A DNA stretch of 64,000 bases from contig NZ_MUXU01000034.1 of NCBI RefSeq assembly GCF_002014985.1, positions 77,940-141,939 of the forward strand, given 5' to 3'. The translations under genes and the position numbers were made by a program. Below are positions 18,233 to 27,781 of the stretch, in pieces. The notes under the pieces were generated by a model, which saw only the letters and a program-made list of their open reading frames with translations, was not told the origin of the DNA and searched no databases. The number at the start of each line of letters is the position of its first letter. Position 1 is the first letter of the stretch. This stretch comes from Moraxella caviae. Lineage in GTDB: Bacteria > Pseudomonadota > Gammaproteobacteria > Pseudomonadales > Moraxellaceae.

Positions 18233-21200
18233 TCATCTGGTCATCAGCTGCGCCCACAGTTTTTCTAGGCGTTTTGGCGACACTGCCGCCAGCGTTTTCA
18301 TCGGCTGGGCGAATAAATTGATACGATACTCTTCCACCAGCCAGCGATACTCGGCAAAGCGTGGGTCGTGCGCACGATTGGCAAGGCGCTCCATATGCTC
18401 ATCAAGCAAATACACACCATCAAGATCGCCATCAAGGTTGTTCGGCAAACGCTCAAGGCGGATTTTTAACGCTTGCAAATAACGTGGATACTGCTGCCAC
18501 TGACTAAAATCCAGCCGATAAATAAAGTCCGCCAACGCCAAATCATCAAGCTGATCTTCTGCGTCATCAATACTCTCACCAAACACTTCTCGATCCAGCA
18601 TCAAAAGCTGTCCACGCACCGTCTGCCATGTGGTGTAGATGTCTTTGAGCGTTTTTAGCACGGTTTGCCCCACGCTTAAAAACTGCGCCACCACCACCTT
18701 TTGCGTATGCTCAAATTCATCACTCGTCAAAGGCAAAATTTCCAGCGTTTTGCTCATTTTGTCATCGCAAATCGCTGCGATGGCACTGCGGTCGTGATTG
18801 CCTTTTTCAAAGTTTGTGCCATCGGCATTTGCCCTATCAAAGTCCGCTTTGACAAAATTCACGCCGTGTAAATCCAAAGTCGCTTGCAAAGTTGCGTCAA
18901 TCACCAACGTTTTTAGCTGTTCTAAATCGCCAAGCGGTGCAAAGGCAAGTTTGAACGCCTTGTCAATCTGACTGGCAAGCTGCTTTTGTTTTGCGCCAAG
19001 TTTGCCTTTAATCAAGGTCAGCACGCCTTTTTTGTGGGTGTTGATGGCAGTTTTTAGGTCGGTGAATTGATGAATGGCAACTTTATGGCTGTTTTTTGCC
19101 TGATTGCCAGCGGATTTGCCTTGCGTGTCATCACTCGCCAACGCTGAAAATTCCTGCATCACCACGCCTGCCGTGTGGCGACTGCGCACAAAACTAAAAT
19201 ACTCTGGAAAAGTGTCATGCACGCCTTCAGCCGCCGCCACGACCACGCCCGTTTCGCTTTTATGGCGTGCTTGTAATTTTGCCAAATCACGCCCCTTATC
19301 AATCACGCGGTTTTTTTCGTCCAGCACGCACACCAAAGGCTGCAAGTATTTATCAATGCTCGCCACATTAAAATCGCTCGGATTTGCCTGCACACCAAGC
19401 TGCGCCAATGCCGCACACAGCTGGTCTAACAGCCCAAATGTACCGCTTTTATCCAGCTTATCAAAAATCTTATCCGCCGTATCAGGAATCGGCACAATGT
19501 GGCGGCGAATGTCTTTTGGCAAGGATTTAAGTAGCTGCAAAACCAGCTCATCACGCCAGCCTGCAATCCCCCACAGCAAATCCACGCTGTCAAGCTGCGA
19601 AAGCGCCTTAATCGGCACACGCACGCTCACGCCGTCATCGTCAGAGCTTGGGTCAAACACATAAGACAGCGGCAATTTTAGCGCACCAAGCTGCCAAAAT
19701 TCAGGAAATTCCTTGCCTGCTTTGGCGTTTTCGTTCAGCACGTCTTCATCGCTAAAATACAGCAAGCCATCATCGCCAAGCTCGCCCAGCCAATCTTCAA
19801 ACGCCTTGGCGGACGCAATATGACTTGGGATTTTCGCTTCGTAAAATTGGTACAGATTTTCTTCATCAACCAACAAATCTCGCCGCCGCAGCTTATCTTC
19901 AATCTTAATCGCTTCGGCAATTTTAGCGTGGTTGTGCGTCAAAAACGGCAACGGCTTAGGATAATTATCCGCCACCAAACCATCACGGATAAAAATCTCA
20001 CGACTTGCCGCAATGTCAATCTGCTCAAAGTTCACAGGCTGCTTATGCGTGATGACAAGCCCAAACAAGCTGATTTGCGCAAAAGCACGCACTCGCCCTG
20101 TTTTCTTTGACCAATGCGGCTCGTAATAATGATATTTTAGCAGCTCGCCTGCGCTTGCCAGCACCCATTCAGGCTCAATCTTGGCAAGGCAGCGCATATA
20201 CACTTGCGATGTTTCCACCACTTCAAACGCCAAAAGCCACTCCACGCCTTTTTTGTGTAAAATGGACGCAGGGAAAATGCGTGCTTTTTGACTTCTTGCC
20301 ATCAAATATTCGCCCACTGTGTCGGTTTTATGCGCCACAAAAGACAAAAGCGCCGTCAAAAGCGCACGGTGAATGTTGGCATAATGCACCGCTTTTGGGT
20401 CGGCAATTTTCACGCTTGGGCTGATTTTGCGTGATTTGTCTTTGTTTTTTAGGCTTAGGCGTGTGTTTTTGGTTTGTGCATCTTTGTTTTGCGTAGTTTG
20501 TTCGGCAAGTTTTTCATCGCTTTGCTTGGCAATCACAAAGCCCAATTCTGCCATCATGCGGCTCAGTTGTTCGTGCGTTTTTTGCCATTCTTTGATACGC
20601 ACAAAGCTCAAATAATGCTTTTTGGCGAAATTTTTTCGTGCATTGCCAGACAGCTTCTCGCCGCCGTGCATTTCGTGGGCGTTAAACAGCACGTCAAACA
20701 ATTCCACATAGAACAAAAAGTCCGAATTTTCCTTACGGAATAAAGCGTGCTTTTGGTCGGCTTGCATTTGCTTGGCGGCAGGTCGTTCACGCACATCTTG
20801 CACCGCCAGCGCAGAGACAATGACAAGCATATCCGCTAAGCAATCAAACGTATCGCCTGCAATCAGCATACGCGCCAAACGTGGATCAATCGGCATTCTT
20901 GCCATTTGCTTGCCAATGGTGGTAAGCGCGCTTGGCGTGAATTTGCGTTTTTTGGCGGCCGTTTTGGTCGGTTTATCGTTGATGGCGCCAAGCTCGTGCA
21001 GCAGCTTTTTACCATCGTTAATCAAGCGAAAATCAGGCGGCGTGATGAACTCAAAATCCGCCACATTGCCAAGCCCCAAATTTTCCATTTGCAAAATCAC
21101 GCTTGCCAAATTGGTGCGTAAAATTTCAGGCTCGGTAAATTCTGGACGTGCCAAAAAATCTTCTTCTGAATACAAGCGAATGCACACACCTTCACCGATG

Positions 21201-22465
21201 CGCCCACAACGCCCCTTGCGCTGATTGGCGCTGGCTTGACTGATGGCTTCAATCGGCAAGCGCTGAATGCGTGAGCGATAATTATAACGACTGATACGCG
21301 CAAAACCTAAGTCAATCACATAATAAATGTTTGGCACGGTCAGCGCCGTTTCGGCAACGTTTGTGGCGATGATGATGCGCCGCCCTTTGCCCGATGGCGC
21401 AAAAATCCGCTGCTGCTCGGCATAGCTTTGGCGTGCAAACAAAGGCAGCACTTCGGTATGCGCTGGTGCGTGCGCCGCCAAGATGTCTTGCAATTCACGA
21501 ATTTCAGCTTCCGTGCTGGCAAAAATCAAAATGTCGGATTTTTCTGGATGCCCTTTTTTGCGTGCATCTTCAAAGCACTCTGCCACCGCCGCTGTCAAAG
21601 CTCTAGGCAGATTATCTTCCATTTCATCAAAGGCGTCATCATCATGGCTGCGCACGATTTGGTCGGTCAAAGGACGATAGCGCACTTCCACAGGATAGCT
21701 GCGCCCCTGCACATTGATGATCGGCACGCTTTTACCCGCTGGCAAACCTGCGCCAAAATAATCAGCAAACCTTTGTGTGTCCAGCGTTGCTGAAGTGATG
21801 ATGACTTTTAAATCAGGGCGTTTTGGCAAAAGCCGCTTTAAATAACCCAAAATAAAATCAATATTTAGGCTGCGTTCGTGCGCTTCGTCAATGATGATGG
21901 TGTCGTATTTGCTCAAAAACTTATCGTGCGCAAGCTCAGCAAGCAAAATACCGTCCGTCATCAGCTTAACAAGGCTATGCGCACCGCCTTCTTCGGTAAA
22001 GCGCACTTTAAAACTCACCGTTTGCCCAAGTTTCTCGCCAAGCTCATCAGCAATGCGTGTCGCCACCGAACGCGCGGCAAGTCTTCTAGGCTGCGTATGC
22101 CCAATTTGCCCTGTGATACCACGCCCAGCCAGCATGGCAAGTTTGGGCAGCTGCGTGGTTTTGCCTGAACCTGTCTCGCCCGCCACGATGATGACTTGGT
22201 GCGTCTTAATGGCGTGAATGATGTCGGCTGCCATGGCGGTTACTGGCAAATCAGGGTTTAATTTATCCGCCAAATCGCTTGGCACGCTGGCAATGCGCGC
22301 CGACACCGCCGCCGATGAACGCTCAATCACGCCATCTAAATGCGCTTGTTTTTTGCTCTTGTTTTCGCCATCAAGTTTTTTAATTTCTTGGCGCAAACGC
22401 TGGATATAATGGCGGTCTTTGGCAAGAATGTTTGGTGAATGCGTGCTGTTTTTTTGTGTATTCAT
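18233..22465 (-). CDS. hrpA: ATP-dependent RNA helicase HrpA
   Basis: Large DEAH-box helicase, implicated in E. coli in resolving stalled or collided ribosomes and processing some mRNAs. 1410 residues from MNTQKNSTHS. Walker A GETGSGKT lies at 96-103, the DEAH box IIIDEAHERSLN at about 191, motif III SATLD, and motif VI QRKGRCGRIGEG. After the helicase core come the HA2/OB-type domains and a long C-terminal DUF3418 region (about 800-1400). A TTG at 22546 would add 27 residues; I favour the ATG, although neither has a strong ribosome binding site. It is divergent from tolQ across about 190 bp. The 280-nt gap downstream to the FabH-like gene shows no gene. Confidence 0.95.
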   Translation of the reverse strand: MNTQKNSTHSPNILAKDRHYIQRLRQEIKKLDGENKSKKQAHLDGVIERSSAAVSARIASVPSDLADKLNPDLPVTAMAADIIHAIKTHQVIIVAGETGSGKTTQLPKLAMLAGRGITGQIGHTQPRRLAARSVATRIADELGEKLGQTVSFKVRFTEEGGAHSLVKLMTDGILLAELAHDKFLSKYDTIIIDEAHERSLNIDFILGYLKRLLPKRPDLKVIITSATLDTQRFADYFGAGLPAGKSVPIINVQGRSYPVEVRYRPLTDQIVRSHDDDAFDEMEDNLPRALTAAVAECFEDARKKGHPEKSDILIFASTEAEIRELQDILAAHAPAHTEVLPLFARQSYAEQQRIFAPSGKGRRIIIATNVAETALTVPNIYYVIDLGFARISRYNYRSRIQRLPIEAISQASANQRKGRCGRIGEGVCIRLYSEEDFLARPEFTEPEILRTNLASVILQMENLGLGNVADFEFITPPDFRLINDGKKLLHELGAINDKPTKTAAKKRKFTPSALTTIGKQMARMPIDPRLARMLIAGDTFDCLADMLVIVSALAVQDVRERPAAKQMQADQKHALFRKENSDFLFYVELFDVLFNAHEMHGGEKLSGNARKNFAKKHYLSFVRIKEWQKTHEQLSRMMAELGFVIAKQSDEKLAEQTTQNKDAQTKNTRLSLKNKDKSRKISPSVKIADPKAVHYANIHRALLTALLSFVAHKTDTVGEYLMARSQKARIFPASILHKKGVEWLLAFEVVETSQVYMRCLAKIEPEWVLASAGELLKYHYYEPHWSKKTGRVRAFAQISLFGLVITHKQPVNFEQIDIAASREIFIRDGLVADNYPKPLPFLTHNHAKIAEAIKIEDKLRRRDLLVDEENLYQFYEAKIPSHIASAKAFEDWLGELGDDGLLYFSDEDVLNENAKAGKEFPEFWQLGALKLPLSYVFDPSSDDDGVSVRVPIKALSQLDSVDLLWGIAGWRDELVLQLLKSLPKDIRRHIVPIPDTADKIFDKLDKSGTFGLLDQLCAALAQLGVQANPSDFNVASIDKYLQPLVCVLDEKNRVIDKGRDLAKLQARHKSETGVVVAAAEGVHDTFPEYFSFVRSRHTAGVVMQEFSALASDDTQGKSAGNQAKNSHKVAIHQFTDLKTAINTHKKGVLTLIKGKLGAKQKQLASQIDKAFKLAFAPLGDLEQLKTLVIDATLQATLDLHGVNFVKADFDRANADGTNFEKGNHDRSAIAAICDDKMSKTLEILPLTSDEFEHTQKVVVAQFLSVGQTVLKTLKDIYTTWQTVRGQLLMLDREVFGESIDDAEDQLDDLALADFIYRLDFSQWQQYPRYLQALKIRLERLPNNLDGDLDGVYLLDEHMERLANRAHDPRFAEYRWLVEEYRINLFAQPMKTLAAVSPKRLEKLWAQLMTR

Positions 22466-22575
22466 TGATGATTGCTGTGATGATTTATCAGGTAATTTGT
22501 TGGATAATGTATTGAGTGAGTTTCTGGCGTTTGTTTTAACAAACAACTCTTTTATAAGCGATGATAAAATTTGTG

Positions 22576-22584
22576 TGTTATAAT
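22576..22584 (+). promoter_or_regulatory. Extended -10 promoter of the tol operon
   Basis: TGT followed by a perfect TATAAT, 72 nt upstream of tolQ. The -35 region is not recognisable. Confidence 0.65.
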
Positions 22585-22655
22585 GGCGCTTATTTTACCA
22601 TTAGCAAGCCGATTTGTCTTTTTTGTAAGCAAATCTTTATAACGATAACGACTTT

Positions 22656-23321
22656 ATGAACGAATCTTTGAATGTGTTAAGCCTGATTGCCCAAGCCAGC
22701 GTGCTGGTGCAAATTGTGATGGCGCTGCTTGTGGCGCTGTCTTTTGTCAGCTGGGTGCTGATTTTTCGTTTTGCTGGCAAATTGGGCAGTACGGCACGCT
22801 TTGATGAGCGGTTTGTGGCGTGGTTTGACGCCAATCCATCGCTTGATGACAAATATCAAAGCGTACAAGCCGAACGTGAAAAATCAGGACTAGAGGCGAT
22901 TTTTGATACAGGCGTGCGCACTTTTACCACCGCCAGACAAACACACAATGCCGAACAAGCCGCCGCCATCACTGAGCGCAGTCTGCGCAGCCAGCTTGGC
23001 AAAGAGCAAGGCGAGATGGAACGTGGGCTGTCGTGGCTTGCCAGTATTGGTTCGGTGTCGCCTTACATCGGTCTTTTTGGTACGGTTTGGGGCATTATGA
23101 ACGCTTTTATTGGCTTGTCAGACGTGGGCAGCGCAAGCCTTGCCACAGTCGCGCCCGGCATTGCTGAAGCCTTGATTGCCACGGCGATTGGTCTGTTTGC
23201 CGCCATTCCAGCAAGCCTAGCTTTCAACCATTTCACCGCCAAGGCACAGGCTTTGCACGAGCTGCGTGCGCTGTTTTGCGATGATTTGCTTGCCGCTTTG
23301 CTGCTGAAAGACAAGCCATAA
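22656..23321 (+). CDS. tolQ: Tol-Pal system protein TolQ
   Basis: Inner-membrane proton channel subunit of the Tol system, which pulls the outer membrane inward at division. 221 residues of the MotA/TolQ/ExbB family: first helix at about 15-40, a cytoplasmic loop, and two C-terminal helices (about 125-150 and 160-190) with the signature GSVSPYIGLFGTVWGIM and the polar ATAIGLFAAIPA helix. Identification as TolQ rather than ExbB rests on the following tolR-tolA-tolB. The usual ybgC upstream partner is absent. The gap to tolR is 127 nt and contains a long perfect inverted repeat. Confidence 0.93.
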   Translation: MNESLNVLSLIAQASVLVQIVMALLVALSFVSWVLIFRFAGKLGSTARFDERFVAWFDANPSLDDKYQSVQAEREKSGLEAIFDTGVRTFTTARQTHNAEQAAAITERSLRSQLGKEQGEMERGLSWLASIGSVSPYIGLFGTVWGIMNAFIGLSDVGSASLATVAPGIAEALIATAIGLFAAIPASLAFNHFTAKAQALHELRALFCDDLLAALLLKDKP

Positions 23322-23345
23322 AAAACAAACCATAAACCTAATAAC

Positions 23346-23406
23346 TTTAAGAAAATCTAAACTTGTGGCGGATAAATTTTCTACCAATTATTTAGATTTT
23401 CTTAAA
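23346..23406. repeat. Perfect 16-bp inverted repeat between tolQ and tolR
   Basis: TTTAAGAAAATCTAAA at 23346-23361 is exactly repeated in inverse at 23391-23406, separated by 29 nt. In mRNA it would form a 16-bp A/U-rich stem between two cistrons whose products must be made in fixed ratio. There is no T-run beyond it and no coding sequence. It could be a processing or stability element, a leaky terminator or the remnant of a small mobile element. Confidence 0.8.
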
Positions 23407-23448
23407 ATAAAAATATAATTTTACCGCCATTTTCACCAAAATAACACT

Positions 23449-23892
23449 ATGAATCGCACGCCTTATTCTCGCCAAAAACCTGCTCTTAACGCCAGCATGA
23501 ATGTCGTGCCTTATATTGATGTCATGCTGGTGCTGCTGGTGATTTTTATGGTTACTGCGCCCATGCTCACCACAGGCGTGAAGGTGGATTTGCCAAAAGC
23601 CGCCACGCAAAATCTTGACACGGCGGACGAATTGCCTGTACTGATTGCCATGACGGCAGACGGCTCACTGTTTGTCAGCCACAGCAAGGCGATGGATATG
23701 GCGGTGAGCCGTGATGATTTGCCAATGCTCTTAAATCAGCTTGCCAATGAACGCGCCGCAAAAGGTGCTACTTTACGCGTACTCATCAATGCCGATGGCG
23801 CAATCGCTTATCAGCAAATCATGTCGCTGATGGCGCAAGTACAAGCCGCTGGCATTGACGAAGTGGCATTGGTAAGCGATGGCAATCAGTGA
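23449..23892 (+). CDS. tolR: Tol-Pal system protein TolR
   Basis: Stator subunit that works with TolQ. 147 residues with one N-terminal transmembrane helix (about 20-42, containing the essential Asp in NVVPYIDVMLVLLVIFMV) and a periplasmic TolR/ExbD domain ending in MAQVQAAGIDEVALVSDG. Order and spacing within tolQ-tolR-tolA-tolB support TolR over ExbD. The 212 nt to tolA are AT-rich with no visible gene. Confidence 0.93.
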   Translation: MNRTPYSRQKPALNASMNVVPYIDVMLVLLVIFMVTAPMLTTGVKVDLPKAATQNLDTADELPVLIAMTADGSLFVSHSKAMDMAVSRDDLPMLLNQLANERAAKGATLRVLINADGAIAYQQIMSLMAQVQAAGIDEVALVSDGNQ

Positions 23893-24104
23893 TGGATAGA
23901 TTTATTAAACTCTTAAGAAATTTGGTGCGGTATTATTTAATTTAGATTTATAATAGAATTTACTCATACAATAAAATTATTCAGTTTTTATTAAAAATAC
24001 TGCCAAATAGTATCTTAAAAATCCACAAATCACGAACCAAAATCACAACCACACAAACCCATATAACAGCAACAGCTACACAGCCAGCCAAACCCAAATT
24101 CACC

Positions 24105-24965
24105 ATGCAAACACCAAAAACCCACGCCAAGCCCAACAAAACCGCCATCGTCCTGCCTGTTTTTGGCAGTACGCTTTTGCACGCGGGCGTTTTTGTGGCG
24201 GTGGCAGTTTTTGGTGCGGTGCGCGCCTTGCCAGAGCCAAGCGTTACCCAAACCCAGCTGGCAAGCGGCGCTGAATTTAACGACATCAAATCGGCACTCG
24301 CTGCACACATTGCCAAAAATACCATAGCAGAAAAACAAACCGCAAGCACACACCAAAAGCCAAGCGCTTCTACCACGCAGCCAGCGGCATTTCATGACTT
24401 TCCACGCACGGCGCAGTACGACACGCAGTTTGACGACTTGGCAAATTGGGAAAGCACTTGGAGCAGCGACTGGGACGCGCCAGCCATCAGCGATGATGAA
24501 TTTGCCGAGCGTTTTGCCGCCAATGCTGAAAAACAAGCGCAAATCAACGCCCTTTTGGACGACAAACCACGCCCAAACCCAGCCGATAACACCGATAATA
24601 ACACCAACACCAAAGACAGTAGTAAAACCACCCAAAACGCCAATGCCGATGGTGCGCCTGCCACACCAAAGGTGCAAAAAATCGTCAGCAAAGCCGAACG
24701 TGAACAAGCTGGTAAAAGCGCCGCTGGTCGCATTTTCACACGCTGGGAGCAGACCCAAAGCCACGCCCAAGCGGGCAAAAGCCTAAAAGCCACCATCTCA
24801 CTAGACGCAGCGGGCAACGTCTTACAAATCCGCTTTGGTGCTGGCGATAAAGAGCTACAGCCATTTATCGAACAAGCCATCAGACAAAGCTCACCTTTGC
24901 ACGAGCTGGCTGGCATGATGGAAAGTTTGACCATTGAATTTAACACCACGCCACCAAGAGATTAA
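24105..24965 (+). CDS. tolA: Tol-Pal system protein TolA (short form)
   Basis: Periplasm-spanning Tol protein that links the TolQR motor to the outer membrane. The 286 residues have one N-terminal membrane anchor (about 10-35), a polar Ala/Gln/Lys/Asn-rich middle (about 55-200) with a PADNTDNNTNTKD stretch, and a C-terminal TonB/TolA-like domain (about 200-286, GKSLKATISLDAAGNVLQIRFG). It is shorter than E. coli TolA (421) and its middle is less obviously one long helix. The call rests on architecture plus position; overall similarity is weak, as is usual for TolA. Confidence 0.85.
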   Translation: MQTPKTHAKPNKTAIVLPVFGSTLLHAGVFVAVAVFGAVRALPEPSVTQTQLASGAEFNDIKSALAAHIAKNTIAEKQTASTHQKPSASTTQPAAFHDFPRTAQYDTQFDDLANWESTWSSDWDAPAISDDEFAERFAANAEKQAQINALLDDKPRPNPADNTDNNTNTKDSSKTTQNANADGAPATPKVQKIVSKAEREQAGKSAAGRIFTRWEQTQSHAQAGKSLKATISLDAAGNVLQIRFGAGDKELQPFIEQAIRQSSPLHELAGMMESLTIEFNTTPPRD

Positions 24966-25219
24966 GTGCGCTTGTGTCAATCTGTCAAAATCAGCGCGAT
25001 ACGGCGGTTTGTAAAATTTTGCCAAATGGATTGCTTGTCAAGTTTGTTTTACCGAATTAAAGTACGACAAAAACTTAACCAAACTTGCCAAACTACACAA
25101 TCCGCCCAACTTCACCCCACTCACATAATTTCGCACAACATAAAACAACACAAAAATCATGGCGAAATCACGCATAGCATTGTAAAATAGCGCACAATCT
25201 CTTAAAAAATTTAAAATTT

Positions 25220-26524
25220 ATGAAATTCACCACTTTTCAGTCGCTGTTTTCACCTGCGGTAAAGACCTTTACCATTTCTGCCTGCGCTTTGGTTGGCGTT
25301 ATCGCCCATGCCAACCCAAACATCAGCGCGCATTATGACAACAATGACGAGCTGGTGCTAAGCGTCAGTCGTGCAGGCGTCATCAATCACGCCATCGCCA
25401 TTGCGCCTTTTGTGGGTGATGGCGCACTTTCTAGCGCACTTGCCAAGACCTTAAATGGCGAACTTCATGCCACAGCGTCTGGATTGCCCGTGCCAAACGC
25501 CACCAGTCAAAGCGTCAGCCAAAGCCTAACAACGTGGCAACAAGCAGGTTTTCGCTATGTACTTACAGGCAGTGCGCATTCTTTGGCGGGTGCAAAACGT
25601 GCGCTGCGTTATGAATTGATAGACGTAGAAACAGGCAAAACCGTACTGAGTGGCGATGAATTTATGGACAGCACCCCACAAGCCAAAGAAACCGCCGCTG
25701 CCAAAATCAGCGAACGCATTCACCAAGCCATCACAGGCAAGGCAGGCGATTTTACAGGGCAGATTGCTTATGTTGCCGAACAAGGGCGCGGCGCACAAAA
25801 AACGTCCAGCCTAATTCTTGCCACACCAAACGGCACGACGCTGCGCACACTCACCCAAGTGCAAGGCTCGATTTTCTCACCGACTTTCTCACCTGATGGC
25901 ACGCGCATCGCCTATTCGGTGCAGCGCACGGACGGCTTGCCTGTCATTTATGTGCAGCGCACGGACGGCAGCACGCCAGAGCTTGCCACGCCATTTAAAG
26001 GCAATAATCTTGGCGCATCTTTTTCGCCTGATGGCACAAAATTGCTCTTTTCTGGCAGCCACGAAAACCACAACCCAAACATTTACGAATTGGACTTGAT
26101 TGCTCGCACGCTGACACGCCGCACCAATTTGGCAGGCGCAGAAAACTCGCCCAGCTATTTGCCAGACGGCAGCGGCTTTATCTTTAGCGCGGACAATGGC
26201 TCACGCACGCCTAAGCTGTACCGCTACCGCTTTAGCGATGGCAAAATCGCACCGCTTGGCTTGACAGGCACCAACCCTAAGCCCAGCCAAGACGGCACAC
26301 GCCTAACCTATGTGCAAGGCGGCCGAGTTATGCTGGCAAACCTAAATGGCGCAAACGCGCAAAGCGTCGGAACCGCTGGCACGGACACATTGGCAAGTTT
26401 CTCGCCCAGCGGTCAGCGCCTGCTGTACGCCACAGGCAGCACGCTCACCATCGCATCACCAGACGGCAAAAAACGCCAAATCCGCCTAAACGCCACAACC
26501 GTGCGAGACCCTGCATGGCGCTGA
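25220..26524 (+). CDS. tolB: Tol-Pal system beta-propeller protein TolB
   Basis: Periplasmic protein that in other bacteria cycles between Pal and TolA. 434 residues with a signal peptide (cleavage expected after VIAHA near 31), an N-terminal domain (about 35-165), and a six-bladed beta-propeller built of repeats such as SPTFSPDGTRIAYS, ASFSPDGTKLLFSG and NSPSYLPDGSGFIFS. The stop codon overlaps the ATG of the next gene (TGATG), so the small lipoprotein is translationally coupled. The 254-nt gap before tolB is long for a tol operon. Confidence 0.95.
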   Translation: MKFTTFQSLFSPAVKTFTISACALVGVIAHANPNISAHYDNNDELVLSVSRAGVINHAIAIAPFVGDGALSSALAKTLNGELHATASGLPVPNATSQSVSQSLTTWQQAGFRYVLTGSAHSLAGAKRALRYELIDVETGKTVLSGDEFMDSTPQAKETAAAKISERIHQAITGKAGDFTGQIAYVAEQGRGAQKTSSLILATPNGTTLRTLTQVQGSIFSPTFSPDGTRIAYSVQRTDGLPVIYVQRTDGSTPELATPFKGNNLGASFSPDGTKLLFSGSHENHNPNIYELDLIARTLTRRTNLAGAENSPSYLPDGSGFIFSADNGSRTPKLYRYRFSDGKIAPLGLTGTNPKPSQDGTRLTYVQGGRVMLANLNGANAQSVGTAGTDTLASFSPSGQRLLYATGSTLTIASPDGKKRQIRLNATTVRDPAWR

Positions 26525-26895
26525 TGTCTTTATCACTGGCTAAGTTTTTGCGCACTGGGAAAACTCGCTCACTAAGTGCATTTGCCGTCATGGCAAGTGG
26601 TGCGCTGCTTGTCGGCTGTCAGCACGTTCAGCTGGCACACAGCCCCATTCCTGTCAGTGCGCCCACCGCCATCAATGCCAAAAATACACCACAACACACA
26701 AGCGGTGCGCACAATTATGTACATGACCGTTTGCAAAATCGTTTGCCAAGCGGCTTACAAAATCATGCAAAGTCAAAGCACTTACAAAGAACTTCCAATG
26801 CAACTACACCAAGCACCCTACCCATAAAAAACCGCACTAAATCCACACCAGCCAAGGAATTGGACGATTTTTTTATTTTGGAAAGTTGGTTTTGA
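26524..26895 (+). CDS. Small predicted lipoprotein in the pal position
   Basis: A 123-residue secreted lipoprotein. It has a basic N-terminus, a hydrophobic segment and the lipobox LLVGC, with the modified Cys at about residue 32. The mature part is Asn/Thr/His/Lys-rich without recognisable fold. The start overlaps the tolB stop (TGATG). The neighbouring position in other gammaproteobacteria is occupied by pal, but the OmpA-like peptidoglycan-binding domain is completely absent and no remnant is visible in any frame before the terminator at 26986. It may be a degenerate Pal, an unrelated lipoprotein that took its place, or a pal gene broken by deletion. I cannot assign a function. Confidence 0.65.
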   Translation: MSLSLAKFLRTGKTRSLSAFAVMASGALLVGCQHVQLAHSPIPVSAPTAINAKNTPQHTSGAHNYVHDRLQNRLPSGLQNHAKSKHLQRTSNATTPSTLPIKNRTKSTPAKELDDFFILESWF

Positions 26896-26985
26896 AGATT
26901 GGTTTTATAAGGCTGGTCAATCTTTGGTTGGTTAATAAATCAAGCAAACCTCACCAAGAAATCATTTACAATAAATCCCCAAAAC

Positions 26986-27020
26986 AAAAAACGACAACCC
27001 AGCTAAGTTGTCGTTTTTAT
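26986..27020 (+). terminator. Terminator of the tol operon
   Basis: AAAAACGACAAC and GTTGTCGTTTTT form a perfect 12-bp stem with an 8-nt loop followed by T-rich sequence. It can also serve the minus-strand flavodoxin gene ending at 27089. Confidence 0.9.
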
Positions 27021-27088
27021 TAGGAATTCTTAATAATAAGAGCGAAATGCACTAAGGTTTTATTTGCTGTTTTGATAAACCATTAAAA

Positions 27089-27667
27089 TCAGCGATTACC
27101 CACAAAGCGCAAAACCGTTTGCGCCAAATGCTCGCCAAACCAAAGCGCCGTTGCCATATCGCCTTCGCATGGCGTCTCTTCCACTGGCGCATCAATGGAT
27201 TGCGTCATCAAGCCTAAAAAACTGGACAGACGGTTCAAATCCTGCTCGCTACTGCCCGTTGGCATAAGCGGCATACCCACCCAATTCATGCCGTGCTGCA
27301 TGGCAAACAGCGTGATTTGCTGCAAAACCGCAAGTTTATCACCGCTTAAGCCGCCAGAATTGGCAAAGCCTGCGGCAAATTTCCCCTGCCAAGTGCGCGC
27401 CACCCAGCGCTTTGATGTGCTGTCCATAAATGCCTTGAATGCCGCCGTCACGCTGCCCATGTACACCGCACTGCCAAACACAATCAAATCCGCATTGTCC
27501 AAATACGCCCAGTCGTCATCACTAAGCTGCAAGATGTCCAGCGCCTTTGCGTCAAGCTGAGCATTTGCGCCACGAGCGATGGCGTGCGCCACACGGCGAG
27601 TGTGTCCATAACTGGAATGATACACGATGGCGATGGTCGGTGTGAAATCTTTGGTGATTGGGTTCAT
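27089..27667 (-). CDS. Flavodoxin-family protein (WrbA-like NAD(P)H-quinone reductase fold)
   Basis: Predicted FMN-binding oxidoreductase. The 192 residues contain the phosphate-binding loop YHSSYGHTRRVA at about 17-28 and the second flavin loop GSAVYMGSVTAAFKAFMD at about 65-82. The NSGG segment near 108 corresponds to the third loop. Length and motifs resemble WrbA-like or flavodoxin_1 proteins, which reduce quinones or protect against oxidants. It follows pgeF on the same strand after 114 nt; functional linkage is unproven. Confidence 0.85.
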   Translation of the reverse strand: MNPITKDFTPTIAIVYHSSYGHTRRVAHAIARGANAQLDAKALDILQLSDDDWAYLDNADLIVFGSAVYMGSVTAAFKAFMDSTSKRWVARTWQGKFAAGFANSGGLSGDKLAVLQQITLFAMQHGMNWVGMPLMPTGSSEQDLNRLSSFLGLMTQSIDAPVEETPCEGDMATALWFGEHLAQTVLRFVGNR

Positions 27668-27781
27668 AATATTTTAGGATAATGATAAGAAGTATTATTA
27701 AGTTTATTTAAATAATAAAAACAAAATCTATTTTGTGCAGACGAAATAAGAATTAAAATTTTCTCAGCTGTATTGCCCATC

